DNA of 64,000 nucleotides from NCBI GenBank assembly GCA_013214945.1, contig JABSRT010000003.1, positions 186,001-250,000 of the forward strand, read 5' to 3'. Positions 26,698-35,853 of the stretch are shown here, in pieces. The position numbers and the translations under genes are program-made. A model generated the notes under the pieces. That model was not told the origin of the DNA. It made no database searches and saw only the letters and a program-made list of their open reading frames with translations. Positions within the stretch are counted from its first letter, which is position 1; every line of letters begins with the position of its first letter. The DNA comes from Gammaproteobacteria bacterium. Lineage in GTDB: Bacteria; Pseudomonadota; Gammaproteobacteria; Enterobacterales; Psychrobiaceae.

Positions 26698-26721
26698 AAA
26701 AGCTCCTTCGGGAGCTTTTTT
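26698..26721 (+). terminator. Rho-independent terminator of the nucleoside transporter
   Basis: AAAAGCTCC-TTCG-GGAGCTTTTTT: GC-rich stem with a TTCG tetraloop and a T-run, 35 bases after the stop. Confidence 0.92.
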
Positions 26722-26820
26722 GTTGTCGGGCCATGAATATTTATTCAATGCGTTAATTGTTGAAAGTCTGGTGCAACTCAATTATATTTTTCACTATGAA
26801 AATTTGGACTGAGAGCGTTA

Positions 26821-27303
26821 ATGATTAAGGCATATTTGTTTGATTGGGGCGACACGTTAATGGTCGATTTTCCTAATGCGACAGGAAAAATGTGTGACTG
26901 GCATAAGGTTGAAGCAGTTAATGGGGCGCAAGAAGCCTTAACACTGTTGGTTCAAGACACCCCAATTTATATCGCGACCGGCGCGGCTGACTCAACTGAG
27001 TTAGAGATTAAATTAGCCTTTGAGCGGGTTGGTTTAAGCCAGTACATTGCGGGTTATTTTTGTCAGGCTAATGTGGGTTGCTCCAAAGGCAGTTCTGAAT
27101 TTCTTGAAACTATCCTAAGCAAACTTAAGCTGCCGGCGATAAATGTCGTCATGGTTGGTGATAATTATGACAAAGACATTAAACCTGCGCTAGCGGTTGG
27201 CATTAAACCCATATGGCTAACCTCGGATAAAGCTGGGCTTAACTCACGACCAATTTCAGGTGATGTGCGAGTTATTAATCGATTAAGTGCATTGTTGCAA
27301 TAA
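26821..27303 (+). CDS. HAD-superfamily hydrolase
   Basis: 160 residues. Motif I is FDWGDTLM (Asp8 and Asp11, a D-x-G-D arrangement), motif II the threonine of YIATGAAD, motif III a lysine near 95 (CSKGSSEF) and motif IV MVGDNYDKDIKPAL. These give the full phosphohydrolase set without a large cap. The substrate could be a small phosphorylated metabolite. The GAGAG before ATG supports the start. Confidence 0.85.
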   Translation: MIKAYLFDWGDTLMVDFPNATGKMCDWHKVEAVNGAQEALTLLVQDTPIYIATGAADSTELEIKLAFERVGLSQYIAGYFCQANVGCSKGSSEFLETILSKLKLPAINVVMVGDNYDKDIKPALAVGIKPIWLTSDKAGLNSRPISGDVRVINRLSALLQ

Positions 27304-27392
27304 TATGACTCTTATTAGTTAAGATTAGTTGAGGTTCGTTTTAGTAACGACAAGAGATCATTTAAGTACTGGGGTTGGTATAGCCTAAGATG

Positions 27393-28142
27393 ATGAAGCA
27401 GAAAGATATGCTAATAACGCGACTTAAGAGTGACCTTAAGCGTGTAAGTACCCTTGAAAAAGCGCGAGCAAGTCGCCGCTATTTCCCAAGCTCAACTAAT
27501 TGCATTGGCGCTACGGCGACCGACATCACAATGATCATTGCCAACTTTCAATCGCAATACTCAAGCCTAAGTGCCGATGACTATCTTTGTTTAACTCAGG
27601 ATTTACTCAGCCAAGCCCAGTTTAGTGAAGAGGTTTTGTTGGCCTTTGGCTTAATTAATAAATTTGTTAAGAAAAATTACGATGATGACTTATTACTACG
27701 CTTTGAATTCTGGCTAGAAAACTATGCCAGCAACTGGTCACATGTTGATGATTTGTGCATCAAAACAATTTACCAATTTTTGATGGCACGGCCGTATTTG
27801 ATCGAGCAAACTCAACACTGGGCACATTCAAATGTGTCGTGGTGCCGCCGGGCGAGCAATGTGGTATGGGTGAAGTTTATTGCTAGAAAAATAGGTCAAT
27901 CGACGTATTATTTAGATAAAGAACTGGTGTTTAAAAATTGTGACTTACTGATTACAGATGATGATAACTATGTTCAAAAAAGTGTTGGATGGCTGCTTAA
28001 AGTCACTTCAGTACAACATCAGGGCGCTGTTATTGAGTATATTCAGCGTAATTGTCATCAAATGGAACGTGCAACAATCAGGTATGCTATTGAAAAAATG
28101 GATTCTGATACGCGGCAATGGTTGCTAGCGGCCACCAAATGA
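27393..28142 (+). CDS. DNA alkylation repair protein, AlkD-like
   Basis: 249 residues (250 from the adjacent ATG at 27390). It is all-helical with HEAT-like repeats typical of AlkD: KFVKKNYDDDLLLRFEFWLE, NYASNWSHVDDLCIKTI, WAHSNVSWCRRASNVVWV, KSVGWLLKV and ERATIRYAIEKMD. AlkD glycosylases remove bulky or cationic N-alkyl purines without base flipping; the catalytic Trp/Asp pair seems present (NWSHVDD, W at the WCRRA end). It adds to the alkylation-repair genes of this region. Confidence 0.85.
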   Translation: MKQKDMLITRLKSDLKRVSTLEKARASRRYFPSSTNCIGATATDITMIIANFQSQYSSLSADDYLCLTQDLLSQAQFSEEVLLAFGLINKFVKKNYDDDLLLRFEFWLENYASNWSHVDDLCIKTIYQFLMARPYLIEQTQHWAHSNVSWCRRASNVVWVKFIARKIGQSTYYLDKELVFKNCDLLITDDDNYVQKSVGWLLKVTSVQHQGAVIEYIQRNCHQMERATIRYAIEKMDSDTRQWLLAATK

Positions 28143-28221
28143 TGCAATTGAACTTGTCTTAATACAGGCAAATAGTTCATGTCTAATTCGATAAATGTCA
28201 TTAATTTAAGAAGGATTAATT

Positions 28222-28581
28222 ATGTCGCGTAACGAAAAAATAAATTATGTTGAATTTCCCGCCCAAAATATTGCGGCGACCAAGCAGTTTTTCGAACAAG
28301 CTTTTGGCTGGACGTTTGAGGACTTTGGCCCTGATTACACCGCGTTTACCGATCAAGGAATTGACGGTGGTTTTTATCGTTCAGATCTTACCGCGACAAC
28401 CGCTCAAGGTACGGCGTTATTAGTGCTGTTAAGTAACAATTTAGCGCAAACTCAAACCAATGTGGAAGCGGCAGGTGGCAAGATTTTGCAGGAAATTTTT
28501 TCGTTTCCTGGCGGTCGTCGTTTTCATTTTATTGAACCCAGTGGTAATGAGCTGGCGGTGTGGCAAAAAGACCGCAGCTAA
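28222..28581 (+). CDS. VOC-family protein
   Basis: 119 residues of the glyoxalase/bleomycin-resistance fold: NYVEFPAQNIAATKQFFEQAFGW, FTDQGIDGGFYR, LLVLLSNNLAQTQTNVEAAGG and FPGGRRFHFIEPSGNELAVWQ. The GFA-neighbouring VOC at 5882 is a different subgroup. AAGGA lies before the ATG. It is probably a small enzyme or binding protein; substrate unknown. Confidence 0.82.
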   Translation: MSRNEKINYVEFPAQNIAATKQFFEQAFGWTFEDFGPDYTAFTDQGIDGGFYRSDLTATTAQGTALLVLLSNNLAQTQTNVEAAGGKILQEIFSFPGGRRFHFIEPSGNELAVWQKDRS

Positions 28582-28739
28582 CACTAATTGCAATGCACTT
28601 GTCGTTGCTGATACTTGGTTCGGGGTATATATTGTTGATGTTAGTATTTTACGGAGCCAGTTGTTTGACTGGCTGACTTATGGCGGGTTTGATCTTCGTG
28701 AGTCATCGTGATGTCACCGTTGAACTGTCGGGAGTTATT

Positions 28740-29180
28740 ATGAATGCTATAAATCATCGAGTTGGGATCAACGCTTCACCTGAAAAAATATATCAAGCAT
28801 TAACAACCGATGCTGGGTTGTCGTCATGGTGGACTAATGACATTTCTGGCGCAGGTGACGTCGGTTCAATTATTGAGTTTCGTTTTAACGGCGGCGGGCC
28901 TGACTTTTCAGTGATTGAACTTATCCCAAATAAAATCGTGCGCTGGCAACATCACGGAAATATACCTGAGGCCTGGATGGGCACTGAAATATTATTTCAA
29001 TTGCAGGTTGAAGATAAGCAGACCTTTGTCAGGTTTAGCCACACAAACTGGCAGGAAACGTCAGACTTTATGGCCCATTGCAGCACGAAGTGGGCCGTCT
29101 TCTTACTTAGTCTTAAAGACGCCCTAGAAACCGACCGCGGCCGACCATTTCCTGACGATATACCAATAGACCATAACTGA
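28740..29180 (+). CDS. SRPBCC/AHSA1-like START-domain protein
   Basis: 146 residues from ATG 28740, with a GGGAG site; an ATG 20 codons upstream has poor context. The pattern NAINHRVGINASPEKIYQALTTDAGLSSWWTN, IVRWQHHG, FVRFSHTNWQETSDFM and WAVFLLSLKDALE matches the ligand-binding AHSA1 group. These bind hydrophobic molecules. It follows a VOC gene, a frequent pairing in signal/stress gene sets, but no role can be named. Confidence 0.85.
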   Translation: MNAINHRVGINASPEKIYQALTTDAGLSSWWTNDISGAGDVGSIIEFRFNGGGPDFSVIELIPNKIVRWQHHGNIPEAWMGTEILFQLQVEDKQTFVRFSHTNWQETSDFMAHCSTKWAVFLLSLKDALETDRGRPFPDDIPIDHN

Positions 29181-29254
29181 GTTTTAAATAGTTATTGTTG
29201 GAAATGGCATCGTGGTCATCAATAGGTGTAATACGAAGCAAAAGTGTCTTTTAG

Positions 29255-29276
29255 ATCGTTATGAATTAGTAACGAT
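29255..29276. promoter_or_regulatory. Inverted repeat upstream of the FIST chemoreceptor
   Basis: ATCGTTA and TAACGAT are perfect 7-bp arms eight bases apart, followed by a -10-like TATAAT at 29294-29299. It may be an operator for the downstream gene. Confidence 0.35.
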
Positions 29277-29466
29277 ATTCCTTTCTAGTGGGCTATAATC
29301 AAGCGTAATAAATTGGTGGGTCAATAGATGCTAGTCTTTCGATGTTGATTCGCTGTATCAAGCGTTGTAAGTCATAAGATTTATAGTATAAAAATATTTT
29401 ATGGTTAGATGGTTTTGTTGGGTCGAAAGGCTAATCCATTTAATTTTTCAGTTAAAGAGGCAGCAA

Positions 29467-31488
29467 ATGTTTTCATATTTTTCAAAAAAACATTTTAATG
29501 AACAGGTTAATATTCCTGAAATTCGTATTCTTCATTCAAAAACGTCTCGATTAGCCAATGAGCTAAAAGAATGGTTACACGCAGCAGGTGAACTGGCGCT
29601 AGTGATTGCTTACATTAGCCCTCATAATGATTTTAAAAGCACCTGCCAAACTATTGAAAAATTGTTACAAAGTACCAAATCAGGTACTCAATTTTTCGCA
29701 GTTAGCACCGCAGGTGAACTGTGCCAAGTGCCAGAGTCAACACAGTCGCTATACTGTAAAGCTGATAGTCAATGGGATGGAGTTGTATTGCAATCTTTTG
29801 ATCGGCGACTACTTAGTGAGGTAAAGATTGTTAGCGTTCCTCTTCATAATGACGACATTAAGCAGGGACAAGTTAAAATCACACCTGAGCAACGGGTTAA
29901 TAAAATTGCTAACTCGATAAAACAAATTTCTTTACCATTTGCAATTAATCATCACGATACAGTTGGTCTTACCTTTATCGACGGACTCAGTGCATCGGAG
30001 TCGTTTTTCAGTGAAGCCGTTTATCAAAGTCGTAAATTCCCCTGTCACTTTATTGGTGGTTCTGCCGGCGGGAAGTTGGATTTTCAAAATACATTCATTT
30101 TTGACGGTCAAAAAATTCAACAAAATCATGCTGTGATTGCTTTTTTAAAAATTAATCCTGATTATCGTTACGGTATTTTTACTTCACATAATTTGAAAAG
30201 ACAAAATGTCTCTTTTCTTATTACTGAAGCGAATCAGGAGCAGCGTTGGGTCAGTTCGGTTTTGACCAAAGACAATCAAGTTGTTTCTTTTATCGAAGCG
30301 TTGAAAAGCTATTTTAAAGTAACCGAAGATCAGGCACTCGAACAGACCTTAGTTGATTACAGTTTTGCCATCGATATCGAAGGTCAGCTGTTTATTCGCA
30401 GTATATCTGGCTTTGATTTTATTAATGACCGAATTTCATTTTTTTGTGACTTGGCTATGGGGGAAGAGCTGTTTTTGGTTAAGCGAGAAAGCATCGCCGC
30501 CTGTACTGAGCGAGACTTTAAAGAATTTATGGGGTCAAAATCGCATTCGAAAGTCGTTGGTGGTGTACTAAATGATTGTATTTTAAGGCGTCTAAATAAC
30601 CAAAGCGATTTAGCGGCAGTCCGCTGTTTTGATAATATCCCGGTGGCAGGATTTTCAACTTTTGGAGAGCTCTACGGGGTTAATGTCAACCAAACATTAA
30701 CCGCATTGTTTTTCTTTAAACCGGAAAATGTGGCTAAATTCTCTGATTATTCGGTTGATTTTTTTGCGGTGCTTTATGCGCAGTTCAAAAATTACACCAC
30801 AGAGCGAAAGTTAAAACAAAGTGAAATTGTTAGCAAGCTCCGTAAAGATGTGATTGAGCAACTAGAAGTTTATCAAGTTGTGATGCCTCAATTGAAAGAT
30901 AGCTTGGCTGAAATAGAAACGAATATTATCAATATTGGGGAGCAGGTCGCCCAACTCGGTGAGTCCTTAACTGGGCATCTGGGGCAGGTGGAGTCCTTGT
31001 TGTTAATGAATCAGAGCATGCAACCCAAGGCATTGACGCTCAATACTAATACCGAGAGTATTAAAGGCATTTTAAATGCAATTAAAAAAATTGCTGAGCA
31101 AACAAACTTGCTGGCGCTTAATGCTGCTATTGAAGCCGCTAGAGCTGGCGAACAGGGGCGTGGTTTCGCCGTGGTAGCTGATGAAGTACGAAAGCTGGCG
31201 TTTAATACCCAAGAATCGTTAGAACGAACCAATGTCTCAATTGGCGAATTGGTTGAGAATGTTGATGAAATTTCGGGATTAATTGCAGACAATAGTTTGT
31301 CTGGCAATGAATTTGCAGACAGCACCGAACAATTTAATACTCGACTTTCAGAAGTTTCACAAGACATTCGCATAGCCAGCGATGTTATCGTGGCCGCTGT
31401 ATCTTCTTTAAAGCAAAGCAGCGCGTTGTCAGACACTGTTAACGAGCAGATTAAAACCTTACAAAAGATCAATAAGATGTTGGGCTGA
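29467..31488 (+). CDS. Soluble FIST-domain methyl-accepting chemotaxis protein
   Basis: 673 residues from ATG 29467, six bases past GAGG; the upstream ATG (29401) adds a non-homologous stretch. Residues about 25-230 are a FIST_N sensor ([49 protein letters not shown]), 235-400 a FIST_C domain ([38 protein letters not shown]), and 440-673 a coiled-coil signalling part with the MCP hairpin tip [20 protein letters not shown] then [20 protein letters not shown]. No membrane span is present, so it is a cytoplasmic receptor that would bind small ligands (amino acids are proposed for FIST) and steer CheA. Confidence 0.9.
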   Translation: MFSYFSKKHFNEQVNIPEIRILHSKTSRLANELKEWLHAAGELALVIAYISPHNDFKSTCQTIEKLLQSTKSGTQFFAVSTAGELCQVPESTQSLYCKADSQWDGVVLQSFDRRLLSEVKIVSVPLHNDDIKQGQVKITPEQRVNKIANSIKQISLPFAINHHDTVGLTFIDGLSASESFFSEAVYQSRKFPCHFIGGSAGGKLDFQNTFIFDGQKIQQNHAVIAFLKINPDYRYGIFTSHNLKRQNVSFLITEANQEQRWVSSVLTKDNQVVSFIEALKSYFKVTEDQALEQTLVDYSFAIDIEGQLFIRSISGFDFINDRISFFCDLAMGEELFLVKRESIAACTERDFKEFMGSKSHSKVVGGVLNDCILRRLNNQSDLAAVRCFDNIPVAGFSTFGELYGVNVNQTLTALFFFKPENVAKFSDYSVDFFAVLYAQFKNYTTERKLKQSEIVSKLRKDVIEQLEVYQVVMPQLKDSLAEIETNIINIGEQVAQLGESLTGHLGQVESLLLMNQSMQPKALTLNTNTESIKGILNAIKKIAEQTNLLALNAAIEAARAGEQGRGFAVVADEVRKLAFNTQESLERTNVSIGELVENVDEISGLIADNSLSGNEFADSTEQFNTRLSEVSQDIRIASDVIVAAVSSLKQSSALSDTVNEQIKTLQKINKMLG

Positions 31489-31501
31489 TTTAAACCTTCT
31501 T

Positions 31502-31535
31502 GATTTTAAAACGGTATTAATACCGTTTTAAAATC
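31502..31535. terminator. Perfect 34-bp palindromic bidirectional terminator
   Basis: GATTTTAAAACGGTATT is followed directly by its reverse complement. It lies between the convergent chemoreceptor and TetR genes. Its right half also encodes the last codons (ILKRY) of the TetR protein. A/T tracts serve both directions. Confidence 0.8.
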
Positions 31536-32059
31536 TCAATACACTTACCAGCTGCCGTAGGGTCGTGAGCGACATAAGCTGAGGTAATAACTCCCTCTTT
31601 CATAATGCAAATTGCATCAAGCAACAGCGAGTTTGTGTTCGTCATGTGTTGGGCGATAACTTGACGTATATGGTGTTTATGTTCGCGGCAGTAGACAGAT
31701 ATAGCACAATTTTGGTCGCTAAACTCTGCTGCGGTATTAATAAAGAAACAGCCGCGAAAACTACCAAGTTTAGGATCGGCATTACTAAACCAATCTTCTA
31801 ATGCCGTAAATAAACGAAAAATAACATCTTGATCTGAACAGGCACCCTGCAGTTTGGCGGTTAACCATTCAATAAATAACCGGTGACGTTGCTCAAGCGT
31901 CGCTATAGTTAATGCTTCTTTACTTTCAAAGTGATTATAAAGTGTCTTTTTTGCCACCCCTGACACTTTTAGTATTTCGTTTATTCCGATCGTATTAACA
32001 CCTTTCTGGTAGAAAAGTTCCAAAGCTGTATCGATTAATAGTTGGCGCTTTTGTGTCAT
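31517..32059 (-). CDS. TetR/AcrR-family regulator
   Basis: 180 residues. TetR headpiece: TALELFYQKGVNTIGINEILKVSGVAKKTLYNHFESKEAL. The C-terminal ligand domain carries GCFFINTAAEF, as in AcrR-like sensors. It diverges from an HPP membrane protein gene. Two matching 16-bp sites lie between them, so it should repress both genes until its ligand binds. The ligand is unknown. Confidence 0.88.
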   Translation of the reverse strand: MTQKRQLLIDTALELFYQKGVNTIGINEILKVSGVAKKTLYNHFESKEALTIATLEQRHRLFIEWLTAKLQGACSDQDVIFRLFTALEDWFSNADPKLGSFRGCFFINTAAEFSDQNCAISVYCREHKHHIRQVIAQHMTNTNSLLLDAICIMKEGVITSAYVAHDPTAAGKCIEILKRY

Positions 32060-32094
32060 TTTTATCTCCGAGTAAGTCGTTATATTGACAAAGG

Positions 32095-32138
32095 TAGACC
32101 GATTTGTCTATAGTGATTCATGTAGACAGACTGGTCTT
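32095..32138. promoter_or_regulatory. Paired TetR-type operators
   Basis: TAGACCGATTTGTCTA (32095-32110) and TAGACAGACTGGTCTT (32123-32138) are two forms of the same AGAC-N6/8-GTCT half-site layout, centres 28 bp apart. They sit between the TetR gene and the HPP gene, as expected for auto- and divergent repression. Confidence 0.65.
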
Positions 32139-32160
32139 CTTTTATTTTGGGGTGATGTAG

Positions 32161-32613
32161 ATGAACAAATTTTTACTGGCGTTAGCTGCTGGGGCTGGTG
32201 CTTCAATTGCTATCGGCTTACTCGCATACTTAGATGCTGCTTTTGTTAACCAGACATTGCTAATGGCACCATTTGGAGCGACTGCTGTCATTGTATTTGG
32301 GTTGCCAGCTAGTCCTTTAGCGCAGCCAAAAAATGTGATCTTAGGTCATTTGATAACTGCTTTTGTTGGCTTGTTTTTTGTGCAAGCGTTTGAAGTGTCT
32401 CCGCTGACACTGGCTTTAGCCACTGGAACCGGAGTCAGTGCTATGTTGATATCAAAAACAACTCACCCGCCTGCAGGCGCTAATCCGCTATTAATTATGT
32501 TATCGGGACAAAGTTTGGGCTGGGGCTACTTGGTGACGCCTGTGTTAATCGGCGCTGTTGTTATAGTTTTAGTTGGTAAAGCTATGCAAAAATTGCAACA
32601 GAAACTGGAGTAA
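32161..32613 (+). CDS. HPP-family membrane protein
   Basis: 150 residues with four to five hydrophobic spans (5-25, 34-52, 62-85, 90-105, 122-140). The family motif is present: the loop KTTHPPAGANPLLIML gives it its name, and LLMAPFGATAVIVFGLP lies before it. HPP domains are inner-membrane proteins; plant and cyanobacterial members transport nitrite, but bacterial roles are mostly open. The TetR repressor gene diverges from it, so it is probably an inducible transporter. Confidence 0.88.
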   Translation: MNKFLLALAAGAGASIAIGLLAYLDAAFVNQTLLMAPFGATAVIVFGLPASPLAQPKNVILGHLITAFVGLFFVQAFEVSPLTLALATGTGVSAMLISKTTHPPAGANPLLIMLSGQSLGWGYLVTPVLIGAVVIVLVGKAMQKLQQKLE

Positions 32614-32740
32614 TGGAATTGGTATAACAATGGTGCAAACTAGAAATGGTTAGCAGATATTTAGCACCTCGATTTGTTCAATAAATTATTGTAGGCTTGG
32701 CTTAAGCAGATAACGAGATTGATGTTAGGCCTACTATATC

Positions 32741-32758
32741 CTCAGCCTCAGCCTCAGC
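32741..32758. repeat. Short CTCAGC microsatellite
   Basis: Three exact copies of CTCAGC lie in the gap before the hydrolase gene. No role is evident. Confidence 0.7.
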
Positions 32759-32843
32759 CATGGCTCTGGTCGATAAATTACTATAGCCTAAGCGCACTAG
32801 CTTGCAGACACGAACCCAAACATATTAACTGAAGTAGTAATAC

Positions 32844-33695
32844 ATGAACCAAAAGTTTCGAAAGTTAGCTATATTTGTCCCGATCACAGTCGCAATTTAT
32901 TTGACGATTGCCACTGTGCTGATCTTAGCGGGGAAGCCCAAAGCACCAGACGTAACTCAGAGTGGCATAAATATTAGCGAAATGTTTTTTGATTATTCAG
33001 GCCTGCCTCAATTACAAAGTTATGTTGCGAGAGATCAGACTCGTTTGACTTATCGGCATTATCCGGCGACATCAGACAAAATTGTTATTTTAATTCATGG
33101 CTCGGGTTGGCATAGTCAGCAATTTTTACCCTTAGCCAATTTCATCAGTTCGCAGGGACTGGCACAGGTTTATACGCCTGATTTACGCGGGCATGGCGCG
33201 AGCCCGAAAAGGCGGGGAGATATTGACTATATTGGTCAATTTGAACATGACCTAGCCGATTTTATTGGGGTGATTAAGCAAGAACACCCAAATGCGATGC
33301 TGGTGATTGGCGGGCATTCATCAGGTGGCGGTTTAGCTATTCGTTTTGCTGGCGGTGAATATGGTGCATTAGCTGATGCTTATGTGCTGTTAGCGCCGTT
33401 TGTTTATTACAATGCACCGACGACTCGCCCGAACGCTGGTGGTTGGGCGCAGCCTTATACCTCATTTGCTCCGCGTAATTATGAACACGATCTCAGTGCG
33501 ATGACTCAACCGCTATTCGTGGTTGCTGGTACCGCCGATGAAACGATGTTTGCTCAGCAATATGAAGCGGTCATTTCTAAATACGCTGATGTTGAGGTTA
33601 AGCTATTACCCGATGTTACGCATATGGGCGTAGTGGTTGGGACCAAGGTGCAACCAGTTATTGGTAAGTGGTTGCAACAGCTTCAAAAATATTAG
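32844..33695 (+). CDS. Alpha/beta hydrolase, membrane-anchored
   Basis: 283 residues. An N-terminal hydrophobic segment (about 8-28) looks like an uncleaved anchor or signal. Then comes an alpha/beta hydrolase core: oxyanion loop HGSGWHSQQF, PDLRGHGASPKRRGDIDYIGQ, the nucleophile Ser in GGHSSGGGLAIRF, an Asp in VVAGTADETMF, and the His in DVTHMG. This is the monoglyceride-lipase/esterase-like pattern, active site on the periplasmic side. The substrate is unknown. Confidence 0.85.
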   Translation: MNQKFRKLAIFVPITVAIYLTIATVLILAGKPKAPDVTQSGINISEMFFDYSGLPQLQSYVARDQTRLTYRHYPATSDKIVILIHGSGWHSQQFLPLANFISSQGLAQVYTPDLRGHGASPKRRGDIDYIGQFEHDLADFIGVIKQEHPNAMLVIGGHSSGGGLAIRFAGGEYGALADAYVLLAPFVYYNAPTTRPNAGGWAQPYTSFAPRNYEHDLSAMTQPLFVVAGTADETMFAQQYEAVISKYADVEVKLLPDVTHMGVVVGTKVQPVIGKWLQQLQKY

Positions 33696-33787
33696 CGAGT
33701 TATTTTATAATTAATCCATTAATCAGCTAAGGTGTATGGGGGCGAAATATTTAAGCCATTGCTGTTATTAGTACTCTCCAGCAATAG

Positions 33788-33820
33788 ACTGAAACTGAAA
33801 CTGAAACTGAAACTGAAACT
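33788..33820. repeat. GAAACT hexanucleotide tandem repeat
   Basis: About five and a half copies of GAAACT lie 160 bases before the next gene. The copies are exact, so copy number could vary between strains. The stretch from 33696 to 33982 otherwise shows no gene. Confidence 0.85.
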
Positions 33821-33982
33821 TTAGCTGTGGCTAATGGAGAGTTCTAACTCGTACATCGACTCAATTCCGATTTGTACATATTGCCAATGCCATTAGAGAA
33901 CACTTGCTATATGTGTAAAGTTCTTCGGTGAAAACGTTCAAATAGTAGCAGCACTGGCTGCCTTGATATGTTGGGAGGCATA

Positions 33983-34753
33983 ATGAAAAAAAGAATGCTA
34001 CTTTGTATTATTTCATTGTTGTGGATGAAAGGAGTTTTAGCGCAACAATGCGAAATACTTAAGGTTGGCGGGGCTAAGAGTTGGCGGCCTGTGTCCTATA
34101 TCAATAGCCAAACCCTTGAAGCAGACGGCATAGCAAATGATGTCGTCAGAATGATTGGAAAAAAGTTGGGCATCCCCGTTACCATTAATCTCGACTTCCC
34201 TTGGAAGCGCATGCTGCACAATTTAACTGTGGGTGATTTGGATATAAATTCTGCGCTGTATTGGAATAAAAACCGGGCCGAAGTCTATCGATATACTGTG
34301 CCATATTTTGTTAACGAAATAAGAGTATTTGTGCGCAAGGGCACTGAATTTTCTTTTGATAGGTTTGAAGATTTAATTGGACGTACCGGCGGGGTTCCAG
34401 CTGGTGGTAGCTTTGGTGAGAAATTCGATAGTTTTGCTCAGGATCATCAATTAAAGCTGATTGGAATCGAAACTGAAAAGCAAGGAATTGGTATGCTGCT
34501 GTTAGGGCGAACGGATTATTACCTTAAAGATTATCTCGATGGGATGACTTACATTAAAAATCATGGGCTCGAGAATGACATTGTGGCATTAGCCCATCCG
34601 GTATCGACAGAATTAGTGTATTTTGCGCTGTCACGTCAATCGCCTTGTGTTCATCTGGTGCCGCGCATTAACAAAATCATCAATCAAGTCAAACAAGATG
34701 GCACACTTAACGCCATTATTGATAAATACATCAAAACAAAAATTCCGCACTAA
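33983..34753 (+). CDS. Periplasmic amino-acid-type binding protein (SBP family 3)
   Basis: 256 residues from ATG 33983, four bases past GGGAGG; another ATG at 33968 is less good. A signal peptide (MKKRMLLCIISLLWMKGVLA) precedes QQCEILKVGGAKSWRPVSY. Family 3 patterns include YFVNEIRVFVRKG and GIGMLLLGRTDYYLKDYLDGM. Many such stand-alone proteins in marine gammaproteobacteria are relatives of ABC binding domains without transporters and act as sensors. No permease lies beside it. Confidence 0.83.
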   Translation: MKKRMLLCIISLLWMKGVLAQQCEILKVGGAKSWRPVSYINSQTLEADGIANDVVRMIGKKLGIPVTINLDFPWKRMLHNLTVGDLDINSALYWNKNRAEVYRYTVPYFVNEIRVFVRKGTEFSFDRFEDLIGRTGGVPAGGSFGEKFDSFAQDHQLKLIGIETEKQGIGMLLLGRTDYYLKDYLDGMTYIKNHGLENDIVALAHPVSTELVYFALSRQSPCVHLVPRINKIINQVKQDGTLNAIIDKYIKTKIPH

Positions 34754-34810
34754 ACGTATCTAAAATCAGTTGCCTAATGCATTTGTCTTATGACGAAAGC
34801 AGGAGAGTCG

Positions 34811-34918
34811 ATGGGTTTTATAGTATATATAAAAACTCTAGAACGAGTGATGCTTCTCGTCAAGTTGGCTAGGGGAAATCATATGTGCAGCCAACGAGCT
34901 TATTTTAAGGGCTTGTAA
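34811..34918 (+). CDS. Possible 35-residue small protein
   Basis: ATG 34811 follows AGGAG by five bases and opens a 35-codon frame (MGFIVYIKTLERVMLLVKLA, then a basic tail) ending in TAA. It lies in an otherwise gene-free 317-base gap before the NYN gene. The good ribosome site is the main support; composition is plausible but not distinctive. It could also be chance. Confidence 0.3.
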   Translation: MGFIVYIKTLERVMLLVKLARGNHMCSQRAYFKGL

Positions 34919-35070
34919 TATCTGCTTGATCCTAGCGCTTTTTACATTTTTTAGACTATAGTTTTTCAGTATTGCTAGAAATTATCGAGCGATAGTTACC
35001 ATCAGATCAATTCATTTTGAAATTTTGTTGCGACATAACTTTTTGTTGTGGCTTAACTTAAGGATACTAC

Positions 35071-35787
35071 GTGCCTGATAATGACAATTTAAAATTAGCG
35101 GTATTAATTGACGCCGACAATGCCCAAGCGTCGGTGTGTTCAGAATTGCTTGCTGAAATTGCTAAGTATGGGGTCGCTAGCGTAAAGCGAGCATATGGTG
35201 ACTGGACCACGCCCAACCTTAAAAGCTGGAAAGAATATCTGCATAAACATGCGATTCAACCGATTCAGCAATTTCGTTATACCGTGGGCAAAAATTCAAG
35301 TGATTCGTCCTTAATCATCGATGCGATGGATTTATTACATGAAGGCCGACTCGATGGTTTTTGCTTAATTTCTTCTGATAGCGACTTTACCCGCTTAGCC
35401 ACCAGAATTAGGGAGGCAGGATTGCTGGTGTATGGTTTTGGTGAAAAGAAAACCCCGCAATCTTTTATTTCAGGCTGCGATAAATTTATTTTTACTGAAA
35501 TTTTACGGCACAATCCTGAGCAAGATGAGTCTACTAACGAAGACTTAAAATCTATGGTCATCAGCGCTATTTCGGCGGTATCGAAAGATGATGGTTGGGC
35601 GAGTGTTGGTGGTTATATGATTAAAAACAATCCTTCTTTTGATTCTCGAAATTATGGCTATATCAAAATGGGAAAATTAATAAAGTCATTAGGTTATGTT
35701 GATTTTAAGGATAAAAACTTTACCGACGGTTCAAATAACGTCCATATTTATGTGAGAATTTTATCACCATTACAGATGGAAGTTTAA
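35071..35787 (+). CDS. NYN (PIN-like nuclease) domain protein with C-terminal OST-HTH/LOTUS domain
   Basis: 238 residues from GTG 35071 after AAGGATA. Residues 8-150 form a NYN domain: AVLIDADNAQASVCS, VKRAYGDWTTPNLKSW, VGKNSSDSSLIIDAMDLLHEG and LISSDSDFTRLATRIREAG, with the Asp set needed for a metal-dependent nuclease. Residues about 160-235 resemble a LOTUS domain (VSKDDGWASVGGYMIKNNPS, YIKMGKLIKSLGYVDFK). Similar pairings occur in eukaryotic MARF1 and in bacterial LabA/DUF88 proteins. RNA cleavage is expected but not shown. Confidence 0.88.
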   Translation: MPDNDNLKLAVLIDADNAQASVCSELLAEIAKYGVASVKRAYGDWTTPNLKSWKEYLHKHAIQPIQQFRYTVGKNSSDSSLIIDAMDLLHEGRLDGFCLISSDSDFTRLATRIREAGLLVYGFGEKKTPQSFISGCDKFIFTEILRHNPEQDESTNEDLKSMVISAISAVSKDDGWASVGGYMIKNNPSFDSRNYGYIKMGKLIKSLGYVDFKDKNFTDGSNNVHIYVRILSPLQMEV

Positions 35788-35853
35788 ATTACAGCTGTTA
35801 TCTTAGGCAATAACTATCTTGAGCTAAGCTCTATCGATAAAAATGGAGTGATA

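Noticed and set aside
33788-33820. CRISPR-like repeat
   Set aside because: The repeats are six bases with no spacers, so this is a microsatellite.
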